Shown here piece by piece: positions 33,045-43,546 of a stretch of DNA of 64,000 nt. The stretch covers positions 3,381,001 through 3,445,000 of the forward strand of contig NZ_FJUR01000001.1 of assembly GCF_900067135.1 (NCBI RefSeq), given 5' to 3'. The DNA comes from Rhizobium sp. 9140. GTDB taxonomy: Bacteria > Pseudomonadota > Alphaproteobacteria > Rhizobiales > Rhizobiaceae. Below the pieces are notes generated by a model. The model was not told the DNA's origin and did no database searches. It saw only the letters and a list, made by a program, of their open reading frames with translations. Positions within the stretch are counted from its first letter, which is position 1. Each line of letters starts with the position of its first letter. The translations under genes were made by a program, and so were the position numbers.

Positions 33045-34496
33045 TCAGAGATACGCGTGCTTCCAGCGCGCGGACGACTGCGGCTCCGGCACGTAATCGA
33101 AATCCCGGTCGAAAGGATAGGACGGGCGCCGGCGACGGTTGTTGGGCAGACGCTCAATATCCTGATTGATGACGCCGTCCGTCAGGGCCATGAGGTTCGG
33201 CTGGGCGATGGGCGCAAGCTCGGGCGAGAGATAGCCGGACTTGACCACGAGCAGCCGCACGCCCTTGGGGTCGATGCCGTGGCGGGTGAAGTCGGCGATA
33301 TCATGGTAGGGCCGCCGGCGCGCCGCGAGAATGATCGTGATGCCACCGACCGTGACGACCGCCTGCCGAGCTTCTGCGCCAGCGGTGTCATCGAGCCGGA
33401 CGACGATGGCGAAAACCTCGGCCGAAGGGCTGGCGGGATCGAGCGCGCCGCCGATCCGCAGCGACAGAGTCGCGCCCTCACCTGCCGCAAAGCAGGCCTC
33501 CACCGCAGGCCGGTCGGTGATGCCGCCGATGACGGCGCCTTGAAAATCGCGCGCGATCAGGGCCTTGAGCACATCCGCCCGGTCGCCCACGCCGCCGCCC
33601 GTCGGGTTGTCGCCGGAATCCGCGAGGATGACCGGCCGCGTCTCCGTCCCCTGAGCAATATCGAGCATCTCCTCGAGCGGTCCGGTGACAGGACCGAAGC
33701 GGAAGGCCTCGCGGGCATTCCAGTAGGATCTCGCGATCTCGGCGGCGACAGCTTCCGCCGCCGCCTTGTCCGTTCCGGTTACGACGGCGCAGGCGGTTCC
33801 GCGCGGCTCGTCCGCCCAGACATAGCCGACCATGAGGTTCGCGTCCCAGATCCCCGGCACCGCATCATGCTTCGGCAACGCGTCATAGAGGCTCTTTGCC
33901 GGCTCGTCCTCGGTGGAGGTGCGCTCACCCGGCAACAGCACCGGCACCGGCGCCCAGGCGACACCGGGCGTCTCCCCGGTCTGCAACGCCTTCACCAGCA
34001 TCGACCAAGCCCGGACCATCGTCTCGCGCACATCGATATGCGGCGCGGTGCGGTAGGCCGCGAACATATCCAGCTGATCGATGATGCGCTGCGTGACGTT
34101 GCCATGCAGATCATAGCTCGCCGCCACGGGAATATCAGCCCCAACGACACTGCGTGCCGCCGAGATCCAGTCCCCCTCCGCGTCGTCCATGCCCTCGACA
34201 TTCATAGCGCCATGCATGGCAAGGTAAAGGCCATCGAGCGGCAGCGACGCTTTCAGACAATCGAGGAATTCGCTCTTGAAGCCCTCATAGGTCTCCCGCG
34301 CCAGCGGCCCGCCCGGCACGGCACGGGCATGAAGCAGCGGCAACACCTCGACGTCGGGATTGGGCAGGAACGAAAAATACTCCGTCGACAGTAGATCGGA
34401 ACCGCGCAGAACGCGAAAATCCTCGGGCCGCATCAGGACCGGGGAAGAGGTGCTGCACTCGGTATGGATGCCGCCGACGGCGATACGGAAGGTCAT
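33045..34496 (-). CDS. M81 family metallopeptidase (MlrC-like), copy 1
   Basis: A 483-residue protein from ATG 34496 with the M81 start F-R-I-A-V-G-G-I-H-T-E-C. Metal ligands are likely in A-M-H-G-A-M, S-Y-D-L-H-G-N (Asp-x-His) and A-P-H-I-D. The C-terminal MlrC domain holds A-D-S-G-D-N-P-T-G-G-G. MlrC cleaves linear microcystin peptides, but most rhizobial members act on unknown substrates. A longer frame upstream crosses an inverted repeat element. It is one of two paralogs in this island. Confidence 0.92.
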   Translation of the reverse strand: MTFRIAVGGIHTECSTSSPVLMRPEDFRVLRGSDLLSTEYFSFLPNPDVEVLPLLHARAVPGGPLARETYEGFKSEFLDCLKASLPLDGLYLAMHGAMNVEGMDDAEGDWISAARSVVGADIPVAASYDLHGNVTQRIIDQLDMFAAYRTAPHIDVRETMVRAWSMLVKALQTGETPGVAWAPVPVLLPGERTSTEDEPAKSLYDALPKHDAVPGIWDANLMVGYVWADEPRGTACAVVTGTDKAAAEAVAAEIARSYWNAREAFRFGPVTGPLEEMLDIAQGTETRPVILADSGDNPTGGGVGDRADVLKALIARDFQGAVIGGITDRPAVEACFAAGEGATLSLRIGGALDPASPSAEVFAIVVRLDDTAGAEARQAVVTVGGITIILAARRRPYHDIADFTRHGIDPKGVRLLVVKSGYLSPELAPIAQPNLMALTDGVINQDIERLPNNRRRRPSYPFDRDFDYVPEPQSSARWKHAYL

Positions 34497-34552
34497 GATG
34501 TCTGGCCCTTGGATGGGTTTCGGGTTGGGCGGGAGAAAGAAGAAAGGAAGGA

Positions 34553-34716
34553 AAACCCTCTCTGGCCTGCCGGCTATCTCCCCCACAAGGGGGGAGAGGA
34601 CTCGCGGTCGGCCCACCACTTCGCCCTTCAACGCCTGCTGAAGGAAAGAGAGGCCCGCCCCAGGTCTTCTCTCCCCTTGTGGGGGAGATGCCCGGCAGGG
34701 CAGAGAGGGTTTTTTT
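34553..34716. repeat. Rhizobial intergenic inverted repeat (RIME-like), copy 1
   Basis: The left arm (about 34553-34598) begins with CCCTCTCTGGCCTGCCGGC and contains CTCCCCCACAAGGGGGGAG, itself a hairpin. The right arm (about 34667-34709) is its imperfect reverse complement, ending in GGCAGAGAGGG and a run of seven T. It fills the gap between the GH20 stop and the M81 start. Such elements are dispersed in Rhizobiaceae genomes; this one could also end transcription. Confidence 0.8.
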
Positions 34717-36639
34717 CTAAAGCTTCGGGCTCAACGGCGCCAGCGCCGCAAACCGCTGCCAGTCCTTGCGTTCCCGTGGCGTCCAAGCGGCTTCGGCAAT
34801 CGCTGCGAGGCGGGGGAAAACGAGGTGGTTGAAGTAGTCGCGGTTGAGAAAGTGCTCGGACCAGATGCAGGCCTGAACACCGCGCATGCGGGCTTGCAGT
34901 TCTTCCGGGAAATCTCCGACCGCCTCATAGGTATAGGTGTGCTCGGGCGGCACAGTGCCGGCCCAGCTTGCGCCCGGCTCCTGAAAGGCCTCGTCCTGCA
35001 CCATGTCCAGATAATAGGCCTGCCCCGGCGTCATCACGACATCATAGCCCTGACGCGCCAGTTCTACGCCGACCTCCGGCTTCTGCCACGCCATCAGCAG
35101 GGTGCCCTTGGGGTCGACACCACCGCCATGGGAAACCTCGTCCCAGCCGGCAAGCCTGCGGCCACGCTCCGACAGCATCTGCTGGATACGCTTCATGAAA
35201 TAGCTCTGCAGCCCGAACGTGCCCTCGATGCACTCCTCCGTCATCAGCTTGCGCGCCAGCGGCGATGCCATCCACGTGTTCGACGCCACCTCGTCCCCCC
35301 CGATATGCAGAAGCTTCGAGGGGAAGAGCGTAACCATCTCATCGAAAACCTTGCCGAGAAACACGTAGGTTTCCTCGACCGCCGGGTTCAGCGCATTGTT
35401 GGGAAATCCCTGAACGGAGCGATAGCTGTCGGGCGCTTCCTGCCCGTCGGCAAGCTCCGGCAGGGCCACCAGCGTTGCCGTGCTGTGGCCGGGAATATCG
35501 ATCTCCGGCACGACCTCGACATGCAGCGCCAGCGCATGCGCAACGATCGCCTTCACGTCCTCCTGAGAATAGAACCCGCCGACAGGTGCAGCACCGTTGC
35601 CCAGTTGCGGCAGCATCGGCTCGTCAGGACCACGCAGCACGCCGAGCGTCGTCAGCGTCGGATAAGCCTTGATCTCCAGACGCCACGCCTCGTCATCCGA
35701 AAGATGCCAGTGGAACACGTTCATCCGGTGCCAGGCGAGAATGTCGATGAGCCTGTTCACATCGGCGACCGGATAGAACTGCCGCGACACATCGAGATGG
35801 CAACCGCGCCAGACATAGCGCGGCGCGTCCGAGATCTCGCCGGTCGAGGGAAAGCGGAACACGGCCTTTTCGGTCCGCGCACCGTGCAGCATCTGGGCAA
35901 GAGCCGTCAGCCCGTACTGCCGGCCGGCCGTTCCGCCGTGCGTGAGCGTGACGACATCGCCGAAGTCCAGCCTGTAGCCTTCAGCACCGAGATCTGCGGC
36001 CTGCCGGAATTCCAAGGCGCGTCCTTCATGGACCGGTGCGAGCGACAGCGGCACATGCCCCACCTTGAAAAGGCGACGGTAGAGCGCGATGACCGTGCTG
36101 ATCGCTTTGAGATCCTCGACGCCCGTGCCTTCGGCGGGGTAGAGCGCGACAGGCACGGTCTCCCCGGCCGCAAGGCTCGCGGCTTTCGGCCAGGGAAGCA
36201 GGTAGAACGGCTCCGTCACTTCCCCCTTCGGCAGCAGATCCGGTGCCGGCTCGGCGGGGCGCCCGCCAAGAAGCAGGTCGTCCACATCGACAGGAACATG
36301 GCGACCGTCATCGAGCGTCAGATAGGCCGATTTCGCGCCGTCCGTCCGGTGCTTTGCCGGACGCCAGAGGCCGGAGACGGTGAAGCGCCAGCTGCCACCG
36401 GGCGACAGGACGAAGCCTTCCGGCGGGGCGAACTGGTGGAAGTTGGCGTTCCGCATGAGGAAGGTCGCGTTGTCGCAGGCCGGGTTGTCCATGACACGGG
36501 TGAGCGACGTATAGGCCAGCTTGAAGCCTGAGATGGGCGCGTCCGACAGGTTGAACAGCGTGAAGACGAAGCCGCCGCAGTCTTCTCCTGCAATCGGGTG
36601 CCAGCTGTTCTCAAGCCGGAAATCCTGTGCGTTTGCCAT
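34717..36639 (-). CDS. Beta-N-acetylhexosaminidase (GH20)
   Basis: A 640-residue enzyme from ATG 36639. The N-terminal part is beta-rich, then comes a GH20b-like domain and the catalytic barrel with R-G-C-H-L-D-V-S-R-Q-F-Y, F-H-W-H-L-S-D-D-E-A-W and the catalytic Asp-Glu in H-I-G-G-D-E-V. It removes terminal GlcNAc or GalNAc from glycans. No signal peptide is visible, so it probably acts in the cytoplasm on imported oligosaccharides. It is the last gene of a four-gene operon with SDR, RpiR and RidA. Confidence 0.93.
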   Translation of the reverse strand: MANAQDFRLENSWHPIAGEDCGGFVFTLFNLSDAPISGFKLAYTSLTRVMDNPACDNATFLMRNANFHQFAPPEGFVLSPGGSWRFTVSGLWRPAKHRTDGAKSAYLTLDDGRHVPVDVDDLLLGGRPAEPAPDLLPKGEVTEPFYLLPWPKAASLAAGETVPVALYPAEGTGVEDLKAISTVIALYRRLFKVGHVPLSLAPVHEGRALEFRQAADLGAEGYRLDFGDVVTLTHGGTAGRQYGLTALAQMLHGARTEKAVFRFPSTGEISDAPRYVWRGCHLDVSRQFYPVADVNRLIDILAWHRMNVFHWHLSDDEAWRLEIKAYPTLTTLGVLRGPDEPMLPQLGNGAAPVGGFYSQEDVKAIVAHALALHVEVVPEIDIPGHSTATLVALPELADGQEAPDSYRSVQGFPNNALNPAVEETYVFLGKVFDEMVTLFPSKLLHIGGDEVASNTWMASPLARKLMTEECIEGTFGLQSYFMKRIQQMLSERGRRLAGWDEVSHGGGVDPKGTLLMAWQKPEVGVELARQGYDVVMTPGQAYYLDMVQDEAFQEPGASWAGTVPPEHTYTYEAVGDFPEELQARMRGVQACIWSEHFLNRDYFNHLVFPRLAAIAEAAWTPRERKDWQRFAALAPLSPKL

Positions 36640-36668
36640 GGTGGCTTCCCTTCTGGACGGTCGTGATC

Positions 36669-37445
36669 TCAATAATGGTCGGATTGCGAAAAGGTCCGCG
36701 CCAGCTCGGCCTGCCCGGCCGTCAGCCCGCAATCCACGGCAAGGCAGACGCCGGTGATGGCGCGCGCCTGATCGCCGGCAAGGAAGAAGACGGCATTGGC
36801 GACATCCTCCGCCGTCGCGATGCGGCGAAGTGCATACCAGCGCTTCACATCCTCGAACACCTGCGGATTGGCGCTTGCCCGGGCCTCCCACGCCTGCGTG
36901 CGAACCGTGCCCGGCGCAACCGCATTGGCTCGGATGCCGAACTTGCCGTATTCAACCGCAATCGACTGCGTCAGATGGATCAGCCCGGCCTTGGCCGCGC
37001 TATAGGCCGGGTGGCCGAACACGGCGAGGCCGTTGACGGAGGCGATATTCACCACCGCGCCCTGCGCCTCCTTCAGCGCCGCTTCCAGCGCGCGGAACAC
37101 CAGAAACGGGGCTTCCAGATTGAGCGCCGCATCGGCCCGCCAGATGGCGCCGTCCGTATCGTGCAGGCTGACGGCGCGGGCGGCACCGGCATTGTTGACC
37201 AGCGTCCGCACGAGGCCATGGCCGGCCACCTCCTTCGCCATCGCGCGAATGCTCGCCTCGTCGGTGACGTCGCAGACAACAGTGGCAAAGCGCTCGGAGG
37301 GGCCAAGAGCGTCGGCCGCCGCTTCGACCGCCGACGCATCGATATCGACCAGAACGACCACATCGTGGCTTTCGGACAGACGAGCAGCAATCGCACGACC
37401 GATATCGCCGGCAGCTCCCGTTACGACGGCGACCGAGCGGCTCAT
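36669..37445 (-). CDS. SDR family dehydrogenase
   Basis: A 258-residue classical short-chain dehydrogenase from ATG 37445: cofactor motif G-A-A-G-D-I-G near the start, N-N-A-G at about residue 84, catalytic Ser in A-S-V-N-G and Tyr/Lys in Y-S-A-A-K. It oxidises or reduces a small hydroxy or keto compound, probably a sugar, with NAD(P). It is 40 bases after the regulator gene and 29 before GH20, so part of the same operon. Confidence 0.92.
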   Translation of the reverse strand: MSRSVAVVTGAAGDIGRAIAARLSESHDVVVLVDIDASAVEAAADALGPSERFATVVCDVTDEASIRAMAKEVAGHGLVRTLVNNAGAARAVSLHDTDGAIWRADAALNLEAPFLVFRALEAALKEAQGAVVNIASVNGLAVFGHPAYSAAKAGLIHLTQSIAVEYGKFGIRANAVAPGTVRTQAWEARASANPQVFEDVKRWYALRRIATAEDVANAVFFLAGDQARAITGVCLAVDCGLTAGQAELARTFSQSDHY

Positions 37446-37485
37446 CGGCAGGTCTCGCTCGAACGGGCAAAAAGGCGCGGCATGG

Positions 37486-38349
37486 TCAGTCTCCGAGGAT
37501 CTGGCGGTCGTCACCATCACGGTGCTCGACCAGCTGTTGCTTGATGTGGCGCAGCGTCACGGTGGAAAGCTTGCGGTTTCGGTAGGCAACCAGGCTGGCG
37601 ATGACATCCACGACGGCGAGGAAGGCGAAGCGGGTGGAGGTGGGGCGGAAGATGTTGACGCCCTCCGGCAGGTCGATGCCGACGACGAGTTCGGCCGCCT
37701 GCGCCACGGGGCTGTCCGATTGCGTCAGCGCGATGGTGGTGATGCCGTTTTCGCGGGCGAGCGCGAAACAGCGGGCAAGATCGTGATTGCGGCCCGAGAA
37801 GGACGAGCCGAAAATGACATCGTTTGTGCGGGCCGCTGCCGTCAGCATCAGCTGCATGTTGTGATCGTTGCTGGCCGTCACGCGCGAGCCGAGGCGAAAC
37901 AGACGGTTCTGCATCTCGGTTGCGATCATCGAGGAATTGCCGCCGGAACCGAAGCTATAGACCATCTCCGCACGCGACATACGGTCGGCCACCTTGTCCA
38001 AAAGGGCCGGATCGAGCGCGCGATGCATATTGAACAGGGCGTTCTGCGCCTTGGTGATCACATCCTCGGCCACATCGGCCGGCTCGGTGCTCTTGGCCTC
38101 CGGGTTGAGGTAGCGCACGCCGATGAAGGCTGTTTTTGCGAGGTTTACCTTGAAGTCGGAAAAGCTCTGGCAGCCGACATTGCGGCAGAAACGGGTGACG
38201 GTCGGCGGCGAGACCTCCGCCCGTTCGGCAAGCTCGATGATGGAGGCGTTGACCGCGAACTCGAAGTCGCCAAGGAGAATATCGGCGATCCGCTGCTCGG
38301 ATGGCGAAAACTGCGCCCGGCCCTCCTGGATCGTCGTGAAGATATCCAT
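37486..38349 (-). CDS. RpiR/MurR family transcription regulator with SIS domain
   Basis: A 287-residue regulator from ATG 38349. The N-terminal part is the RpiR helix-turn-helix (E-R-A-E-V-S-P-P-T-V-T-R-F-C-R-N-V-G); the C-terminal SIS sugar-phosphate-binding domain contains F-G-S-G-G-N-S-S-M-I-A and F-S-G-R-N-H-D. It would sense a phosphosugar and bind the motifs in the divergent ridA/NTF2 region and before the transporter operon. An N-terminal extension of 7 residues is possible. Confidence 0.92.
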   Translation of the reverse strand: MDIFTTIQEGRAQFSPSEQRIADILLGDFEFAVNASIIELAERAEVSPPTVTRFCRNVGCQSFSDFKVNLAKTAFIGVRYLNPEAKSTEPADVAEDVITKAQNALFNMHRALDPALLDKVADRMSRAEMVYSFGSGGNSSMIATEMQNRLFRLGSRVTASNDHNMQLMLTAAARTNDVIFGSSFSGRNHDLARCFALARENGITTIALTQSDSPVAQAAELVVGIDLPEGVNIFRPTSTRFAFLAVVDVIASLVAYRNRKLSTVTLRHIKQQLVEHRDGDDRQILGD

Positions 38350-38394
38350 CCCGCCTTCCCCCGAAGCCACGTGACCCGCGCCCTGCCGCGTTCC

Positions 38395-38781
38395 TTACAC
38401 CGGCGCCTTGTAGGCGATGCAATCGATCTCGACCTTGCAATCCACCATCATGGACGCCTGAACGCAGGCGCGGGCCGGCGGATGCTCGCCAAAATATGAC
38501 TGGTAGATCTTGTTGAAGGTCCAGAAATCGCGCGGATCGTCCAGCCAGACGCCGCAGCGCACCACATGCTCGACGCCGTAACCGGCCTCATCCAGAATGG
38601 CGAGCACATTGGCAATGGTCTTGTGCGTCTGTTCCACGATGCCGCCGGCAATGATCTCGCCGTCTTCCATGGCCACCTGGCCGGACACATGCAGCCAGCC
38701 GGCAGCCTCCACGGCGCGGGCGAAAGGCAGCCTCTGGCCCCCGGCACCGGCTTTCTCCGTGCCATATCGCTTGATGGTCAT
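38395..38781 (-). CDS. RidA family protein (reactive imine deaminase)
   Basis: A 128-residue protein from ATG 38781. It has the RidA/YjgF features H-V-S-G-Q-V-A, Q-T-H-K-T-I-A-N-V and P-P-A-R-A-C-V-Q-A. RidA hydrolyses imines released by PLP enzymes; the D-threonine-aldolase-like gene in the opposite operon could be such a source. It is the first gene of the RidA-RpiR-SDR-GH20 operon. Confidence 0.92.
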   Translation of the reverse strand: MTIKRYGTEKAGAGGQRLPFARAVEAAGWLHVSGQVAMEDGEIIAGGIVEQTHKTIANVLAILDEAGYGVEHVVRCGVWLDDPRDFWTFNKIYQSYFGEHPPARACVQASMMVDCKVEIDCIAYKAPV

Positions 38782-38795
38782 TGCGGCCCTCGTGC

Positions 38796-38877
38796 AAATT
38801 ATTTTCGCCAATGATTGACAATGGACCATAGAAAACCGAACTTGGCCAGAGTTTTCGAACTTCCATGAAAATAATTT
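38796..38877. promoter_or_regulatory. Predicted RpiR operator pair in divergent promoter region
   Basis: Two inverted copies of the same motif lie near each gene: AAATTATTTTCG at 38796-38807, 15 bases before the ridA ATG, and CATGAAAATAATTT at 38864-38877, 18 bases before the NTF2-like ATG. The AT-rich core contrasts with GC-rich surroundings. They match similar motifs before the transporter operon. The symmetry suggests one regulator controls both directions. Confidence 0.6.
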
Positions 38878-38894
38878 AGACCGAAGGCCGTTCC

Positions 38895-39380
38895 ATGCGT
38901 GACCCTCATGCCAACCCCTTTCCGGCAAGCGACGTCGCGCGCCACTCCATCTGGGAGATGCTGGTCCCCAGAGACATCGATGCCTTTCTCGCTGCGGACT
39001 GGTCGATGGTGGCGGGGGATTTCGTCGAGGAGGGCTTTCTCGCCATCAGCGGCAATCACAAACCGAACCCTGACGACTGGAGCCTCGCCTTTCCGTCGCT
39101 CGACACCTACCGCGACGAATGGCTGAAGCAGGCTCGCGACTTTCAGGGCCAGACCTATGGCGAAGACCCGCGTCAGGCGATTTTCGCGACGACGACGCTG
39201 GAAGAGATCGAGGTGAAGGGCGAGACAGCGCTTGCCCGCAAGAAGTTTCAGGGCGGCATCCGCAGGACCGATGGCAGCCTCGACGTGATGCAGTGGCAGA
39301 CGCTCTATACCTGCCGCCTGCATGAGGGCCGCTGGAAGATCTGCGGCTTCACCGGCTATCTGCCGAACCCGACTGCCTGA
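38895..39380 (+). CDS. NTF2-like / SnoaL-type small protein
   Basis: A 161-residue protein with the cone fold pattern of the NTF2/SnoaL group: helix near F-L-A-A-D-W-S-M-V-A, then F-V-E-E-G-F, and a beta end W-Q-T-L-Y-T-C-R-L-H-E-G-R-W-K-I-C-G-F. Catalytic residues cannot be identified. It starts the divergent operon with the second M81 peptidase and the PLP enzyme, so it is likely part of the same pathway. Confidence 0.8.
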   Translation: MRDPHANPFPASDVARHSIWEMLVPRDIDAFLAADWSMVAGDFVEEGFLAISGNHKPNPDDWSLAFPSLDTYRDEWLKQARDFQGQTYGEDPRQAIFATTTLEEIEVKGETALARKKFQGGIRRTDGSLDVMQWQTLYTCRLHEGRWKICGFTGYLPNPTA

Positions 39381-39447
39381 GCGACACCCGATCGGGCGGT
39401 GCGCAGATTCGCGCTTTGCCCTGCCAACCTGCGGAAGGCCTAGCCCG

Positions 39448-40932
39448 TTGCGTCTTTTTACTGCCGCCCTCGCCACGGAAACCAACACCTTCGCGCCGAT
39501 CTGCATCGACCGCCGCGCCTTCGAGGAGTCCCTCTACGCCCCTCCGGGCCAGCACCCGGAGACGCCGACGCTCTGCACTGCTCCGATCACCGTGGGACGG
39601 AAGGTCTGCGCGGACAAAGGCTGGACGCTGATCGAAGGCACCGCCGCCTGGGCGGACCCGGCCGGCCTCGTCAACCGGCAGGCCTATGAAAGCCTGCGCG
39701 ACGAGATCCTCGACCAGCTGCAGGCCGCGATGCCGGTCGATGGTGTGGTCATGGGGCTGCACGGCGCGATGGTGGCGGATGGCTATCTCGATCCCGAAGG
39801 CGATCTTCTCACACGCATCCGCGAGATCGTCGGCCCCGATATTCTCGTCTGCGCGGAAATCGATCCCCACAGCCACCTCACCGCAATGCGTGTCGCGGCC
39901 GTTGATTTCTTCGTCGTCTTCAAGGAATTCCCGCATACCGACTTCGTCGATCGCGCCGAAGATCTCTGGCGGATCGCGGTGGACACGCTGGAGGGCCGCG
40001 TGACGCCGGTCATGTCCGTGTTCGACTGCCGGATGATCGACGTCTTTCCGACCTCGCGGGAGCCGATGCGCTCTTTCGTGGACCGGCTGATGCGGATGGA
40101 GGCTGATGATCCCGAGATCCTGTCCCTCTCCGTCATTCACGGCTTCATGGCCGGCGACGTGCCGGAAATGGGCACGAAGACCATCGCCATCACCGACGGA
40201 CAGCCCGAAAAGGGCGAACGGCTGACGCGCCAACTCGGCCTCGAACTGTTTTCCAAACGCGGAACCTTCATGATGCCGCAGATCGACGAGGCGGAAGCGA
40301 TCGACCGAGCGCTGGCCAATCCGCGCGGTCCCGTCGTCATCGCCGATATGTGGGACAATCCGGGCGGCGGCACGGCCGGGGATGCGACGGTGATCCTCGC
40401 GGCGCTTCTCGCGCGTGGCGTCGGGAACGTCGCCATTGGCATGATCTGGGATCCGATCGCCGTGCAGATCTGCCTGGCAGCCGGGACCGGTGCCGAAATT
40501 CCCCTGCGTTTCGGCGCGAAATCCGCGCCCGGCACCGGCAGTCCGATCGATGGACGGGTCACAGTCAGGCGGGTCGTCCGCAACGCCGAAATGCGCTTCG
40601 GCGAGAGCGTTGCGCCCTTTGGCGACGCCGCACACATCCACCTCGATGGCATCGACATCGTCCTGAGTTCGGTGCGCGTCCAGAGCTACGACCCGTCGCT
40701 CTTCACCGCGCTCGGCATCGACCCGAGCGAAAAGCATATCCTGGTGATCAAATCCACCAATCACTTCTATGCCGCCTTCTCGAAGATCGCCTCGGAGATC
40801 CTCTACTGCTCGGCCGGATCGCCCTACCCGAACAATCCGGCAAAGACCGCCTACCGCCGCGCTTCGCGCGAGATCTGGCCGATCGCGGAGGACCCGCACC
40901 GCCTTGTCACTTTAGCGTTGGATGAGGGATAA
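39448..40932 (+). CDS. M81 family metallopeptidase (MlrC-like), copy 2
   Basis: About 494 residues. I chose TTG 39448, which follows GGAAGG by 9 bases and gives the typical start R-L-F-T-A-A-L-A-T-E-T-N-T-F. Likely metal ligands: G-L-H-G-A-M, A-E-I-D-P-H-S-H and F-P-H-T-D. The C-terminal half has A-D-M-W-D-N-P-G-G-G-T-A-G-D. It differs clearly from copy 1 and lies in another operon, so the two may act on different bonds or substrates. Confidence 0.92.
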   Translation: MRLFTAALATETNTFAPICIDRRAFEESLYAPPGQHPETPTLCTAPITVGRKVCADKGWTLIEGTAAWADPAGLVNRQAYESLRDEILDQLQAAMPVDGVVMGLHGAMVADGYLDPEGDLLTRIREIVGPDILVCAEIDPHSHLTAMRVAAVDFFVVFKEFPHTDFVDRAEDLWRIAVDTLEGRVTPVMSVFDCRMIDVFPTSREPMRSFVDRLMRMEADDPEILSLSVIHGFMAGDVPEMGTKTIAITDGQPEKGERLTRQLGLELFSKRGTFMMPQIDEAEAIDRALANPRGPVVIADMWDNPGGGTAGDATVILAALLARGVGNVAIGMIWDPIAVQICLAAGTGAEIPLRFGAKSAPGTGSPIDGRVTVRRVVRNAEMRFGESVAPFGDAAHIHLDGIDIVLSSVRVQSYDPSLFTALGIDPSEKHILVIKSTNHFYAAFSKIASEILYCSAGSPYPNNPAKTAYRRASREIWPIAEDPHRLVTLALDEG

Positions 40933-41029
40933 GGCGGCGCTTGCGGATCGGAGGGGCCGTTGCGCAAACCTCGGGCAACCGGCAGAAGAAGCAGCACTAT
41001 CAAAAACGAGACCACCGGGAGAGACGCCG

Positions 41030-42121
41030 ATGACCACCCCGCCCCGGCCGCAGGTCGGCCAGCCCATCCTGTCGCTATCGACGCCGCTGCCCCTCATCGA
41101 CGAGGACCGGCTGGCGGCGAACATCGCCCGCGTGCAGACCTATCTCGACAGCCACGGCCTCGCCTTCCGGCCCCACATCAAGACCCACAAGATCCCCGCT
41201 ATCGCCAAGGCGCAGGAATCCGCCGGCGCGCGGGGCATCAACTGCCAGAAGATCACCGAGGCCGAGGTTTTCGCGGACGCGGGCTTCGAGGATATCCTGA
41301 TCACCTTCAACATTCTGGGACCCGAAAAACTCGATCGGCTGAAGGCGCTGAACGAGCGCGTTGCCAGCCTCAAGGTCGTCGCCGACAGCGCGGTGACGGT
41401 TGCCGGCCTGTCCACGCGATTTGCAGGCGCGAAGCCGCTGACCGTGCTGGTCGAATGCGACACCGGCGCCGGGCGCTGCGGCGTTCAGGATCCGGCAGAA
41501 GCGGTTGCCCTGGCGCAGGCGATCACAGCTGCCGACGGCCTCGTTTTCGGCGGCCTGCTGACCTATCCCAAGGCCCATGACGAAGCGGCGGTGGAAGCCT
41601 TCTTCTCAAGCGCCATTGCCAGCCTGAAGGCGCTCGGCATCCCCTGCCCGATTGTAAGCCACGGGGGAACGCCGAGCCTGTTCTCGGCTCACCTCGTGCC
41701 GTCTGCCACCGAACATCGCGCCGGAACCTACGTCTACAACGACCGCGCCATGGCGCGCTCCGGCCACTGCTCGCTCGCCGACTGCGCCATGCAGGTGCTG
41801 GCAACCGTCGTCGCCCGGCCCACACCCGACCGCGCCGTCCTCGATGCGGGATCGAAGGCGCTGACATCGGATCTGCTCGGATTTTCCGATTACGGCCTGA
41901 TCGTCGAATACCCCGATGCGGTCATCACGGGCCTCTCCGAAGAGCATGGCGTGGTGGACCTGTCACGCGTGTCGGGCGCCCGGCCGGAGATCGGCGACAA
42001 GGTGATGATCGTGCCGAACCACACCTGCGTGGTGTCGAACCTGTTCGATATCATGACGTTTCATCGCGACGGGGTGGCGACGCGCGTCGAGGATGTCGCG
42101 GCGCGCGGCCTGGTGTGGTGA
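41030..42121 (+). CDS. D-threonine aldolase-like / alanine racemase N-domain PLP enzyme
   Basis: A 363-residue protein from ATG 41030. The PLP lysine is in R-P-H-I-K-T-H-K near residue 51, in the alanine racemase-like barrel. The C-terminal metal site typical of D-threonine aldolases is V-P-N-H-T-C. These enzymes split D-beta-hydroxy amino acids into glycine and an aldehyde, or dehydrate them. It lies 97 bases after M81 copy 2. The natural substrate here is unknown. Confidence 0.88.
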   Translation: MTTPPRPQVGQPILSLSTPLPLIDEDRLAANIARVQTYLDSHGLAFRPHIKTHKIPAIAKAQESAGARGINCQKITEAEVFADAGFEDILITFNILGPEKLDRLKALNERVASLKVVADSAVTVAGLSTRFAGAKPLTVLVECDTGAGRCGVQDPAEAVALAQAITAADGLVFGGLLTYPKAHDEAAVEAFFSSAIASLKALGIPCPIVSHGGTPSLFSAHLVPSATEHRAGTYVYNDRAMARSGHCSLADCAMQVLATVVARPTPDRAVLDAGSKALTSDLLGFSDYGLIVEYPDAVITGLSEEHGVVDLSRVSGARPEIGDKVMIVPNHTCVVSNLFDIMTFHRDGVATRVEDVAARGLVW

Positions 42122-42153
42122 GGGGGCTGGTGTGGTGAGGGGTTAAGAAAGCA

Positions 42154-42299
42154 AAACCCTCTCTGGCCTGCCGGCCATCTCCCCCACAAGGGGGGAGAAG
42201 ACTTGTGGCCACCTCCCCATTTCCATCAGTTATGTAGCGGGGCGTTGCTCCGGGTCGTGTCCCCCCTTGTGGGGGAGATGGCCGGCAGGCCAGAGAGGG
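42154..42299. repeat. Rhizobial intergenic inverted repeat (RIME-like), copy 2
   Basis: The arm 42157-42196 and the arm 42260-42299 are exact reverse complements over 40 bases, separated by 63 bases. Each arm holds CTCCCCCACAAGGGGGGA or its complement, a further small hairpin. The element lies between the convergent ends of the PLP enzyme gene and the ABC ATPase gene. It is nearly identical to the left arm at 34553 and might serve as a bidirectional terminator. Confidence 0.88.
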
Positions 42300-42326
42300 C
42301 CTTTCTTTACCGACCCCCAAACACCC

Positions 42327-43454
<1,128 letters not shown>

Positions 43455-43546
43455 ATCGGTCTCCGGTCGCCGAAGCGGGCGGCGTTGGTCTGGACGAAAA
43501 AGCGATGGCGGATCGACGACAAAGGCCGGACCCGCTCCCGGGAAGG

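Noticed and set aside
34825..36531. Long plus-strand open frame (568 codons) opposite the GH20 gene
   Set aside because: GC-rich shadow of a clear GH20 gene; no family, odd composition rich in Arg and His.
39349..40899. Long minus-strand open frame opposite M81 copy 2
   Set aside because: Shadow frame; the plus strand encodes a well-conserved M81 enzyme.
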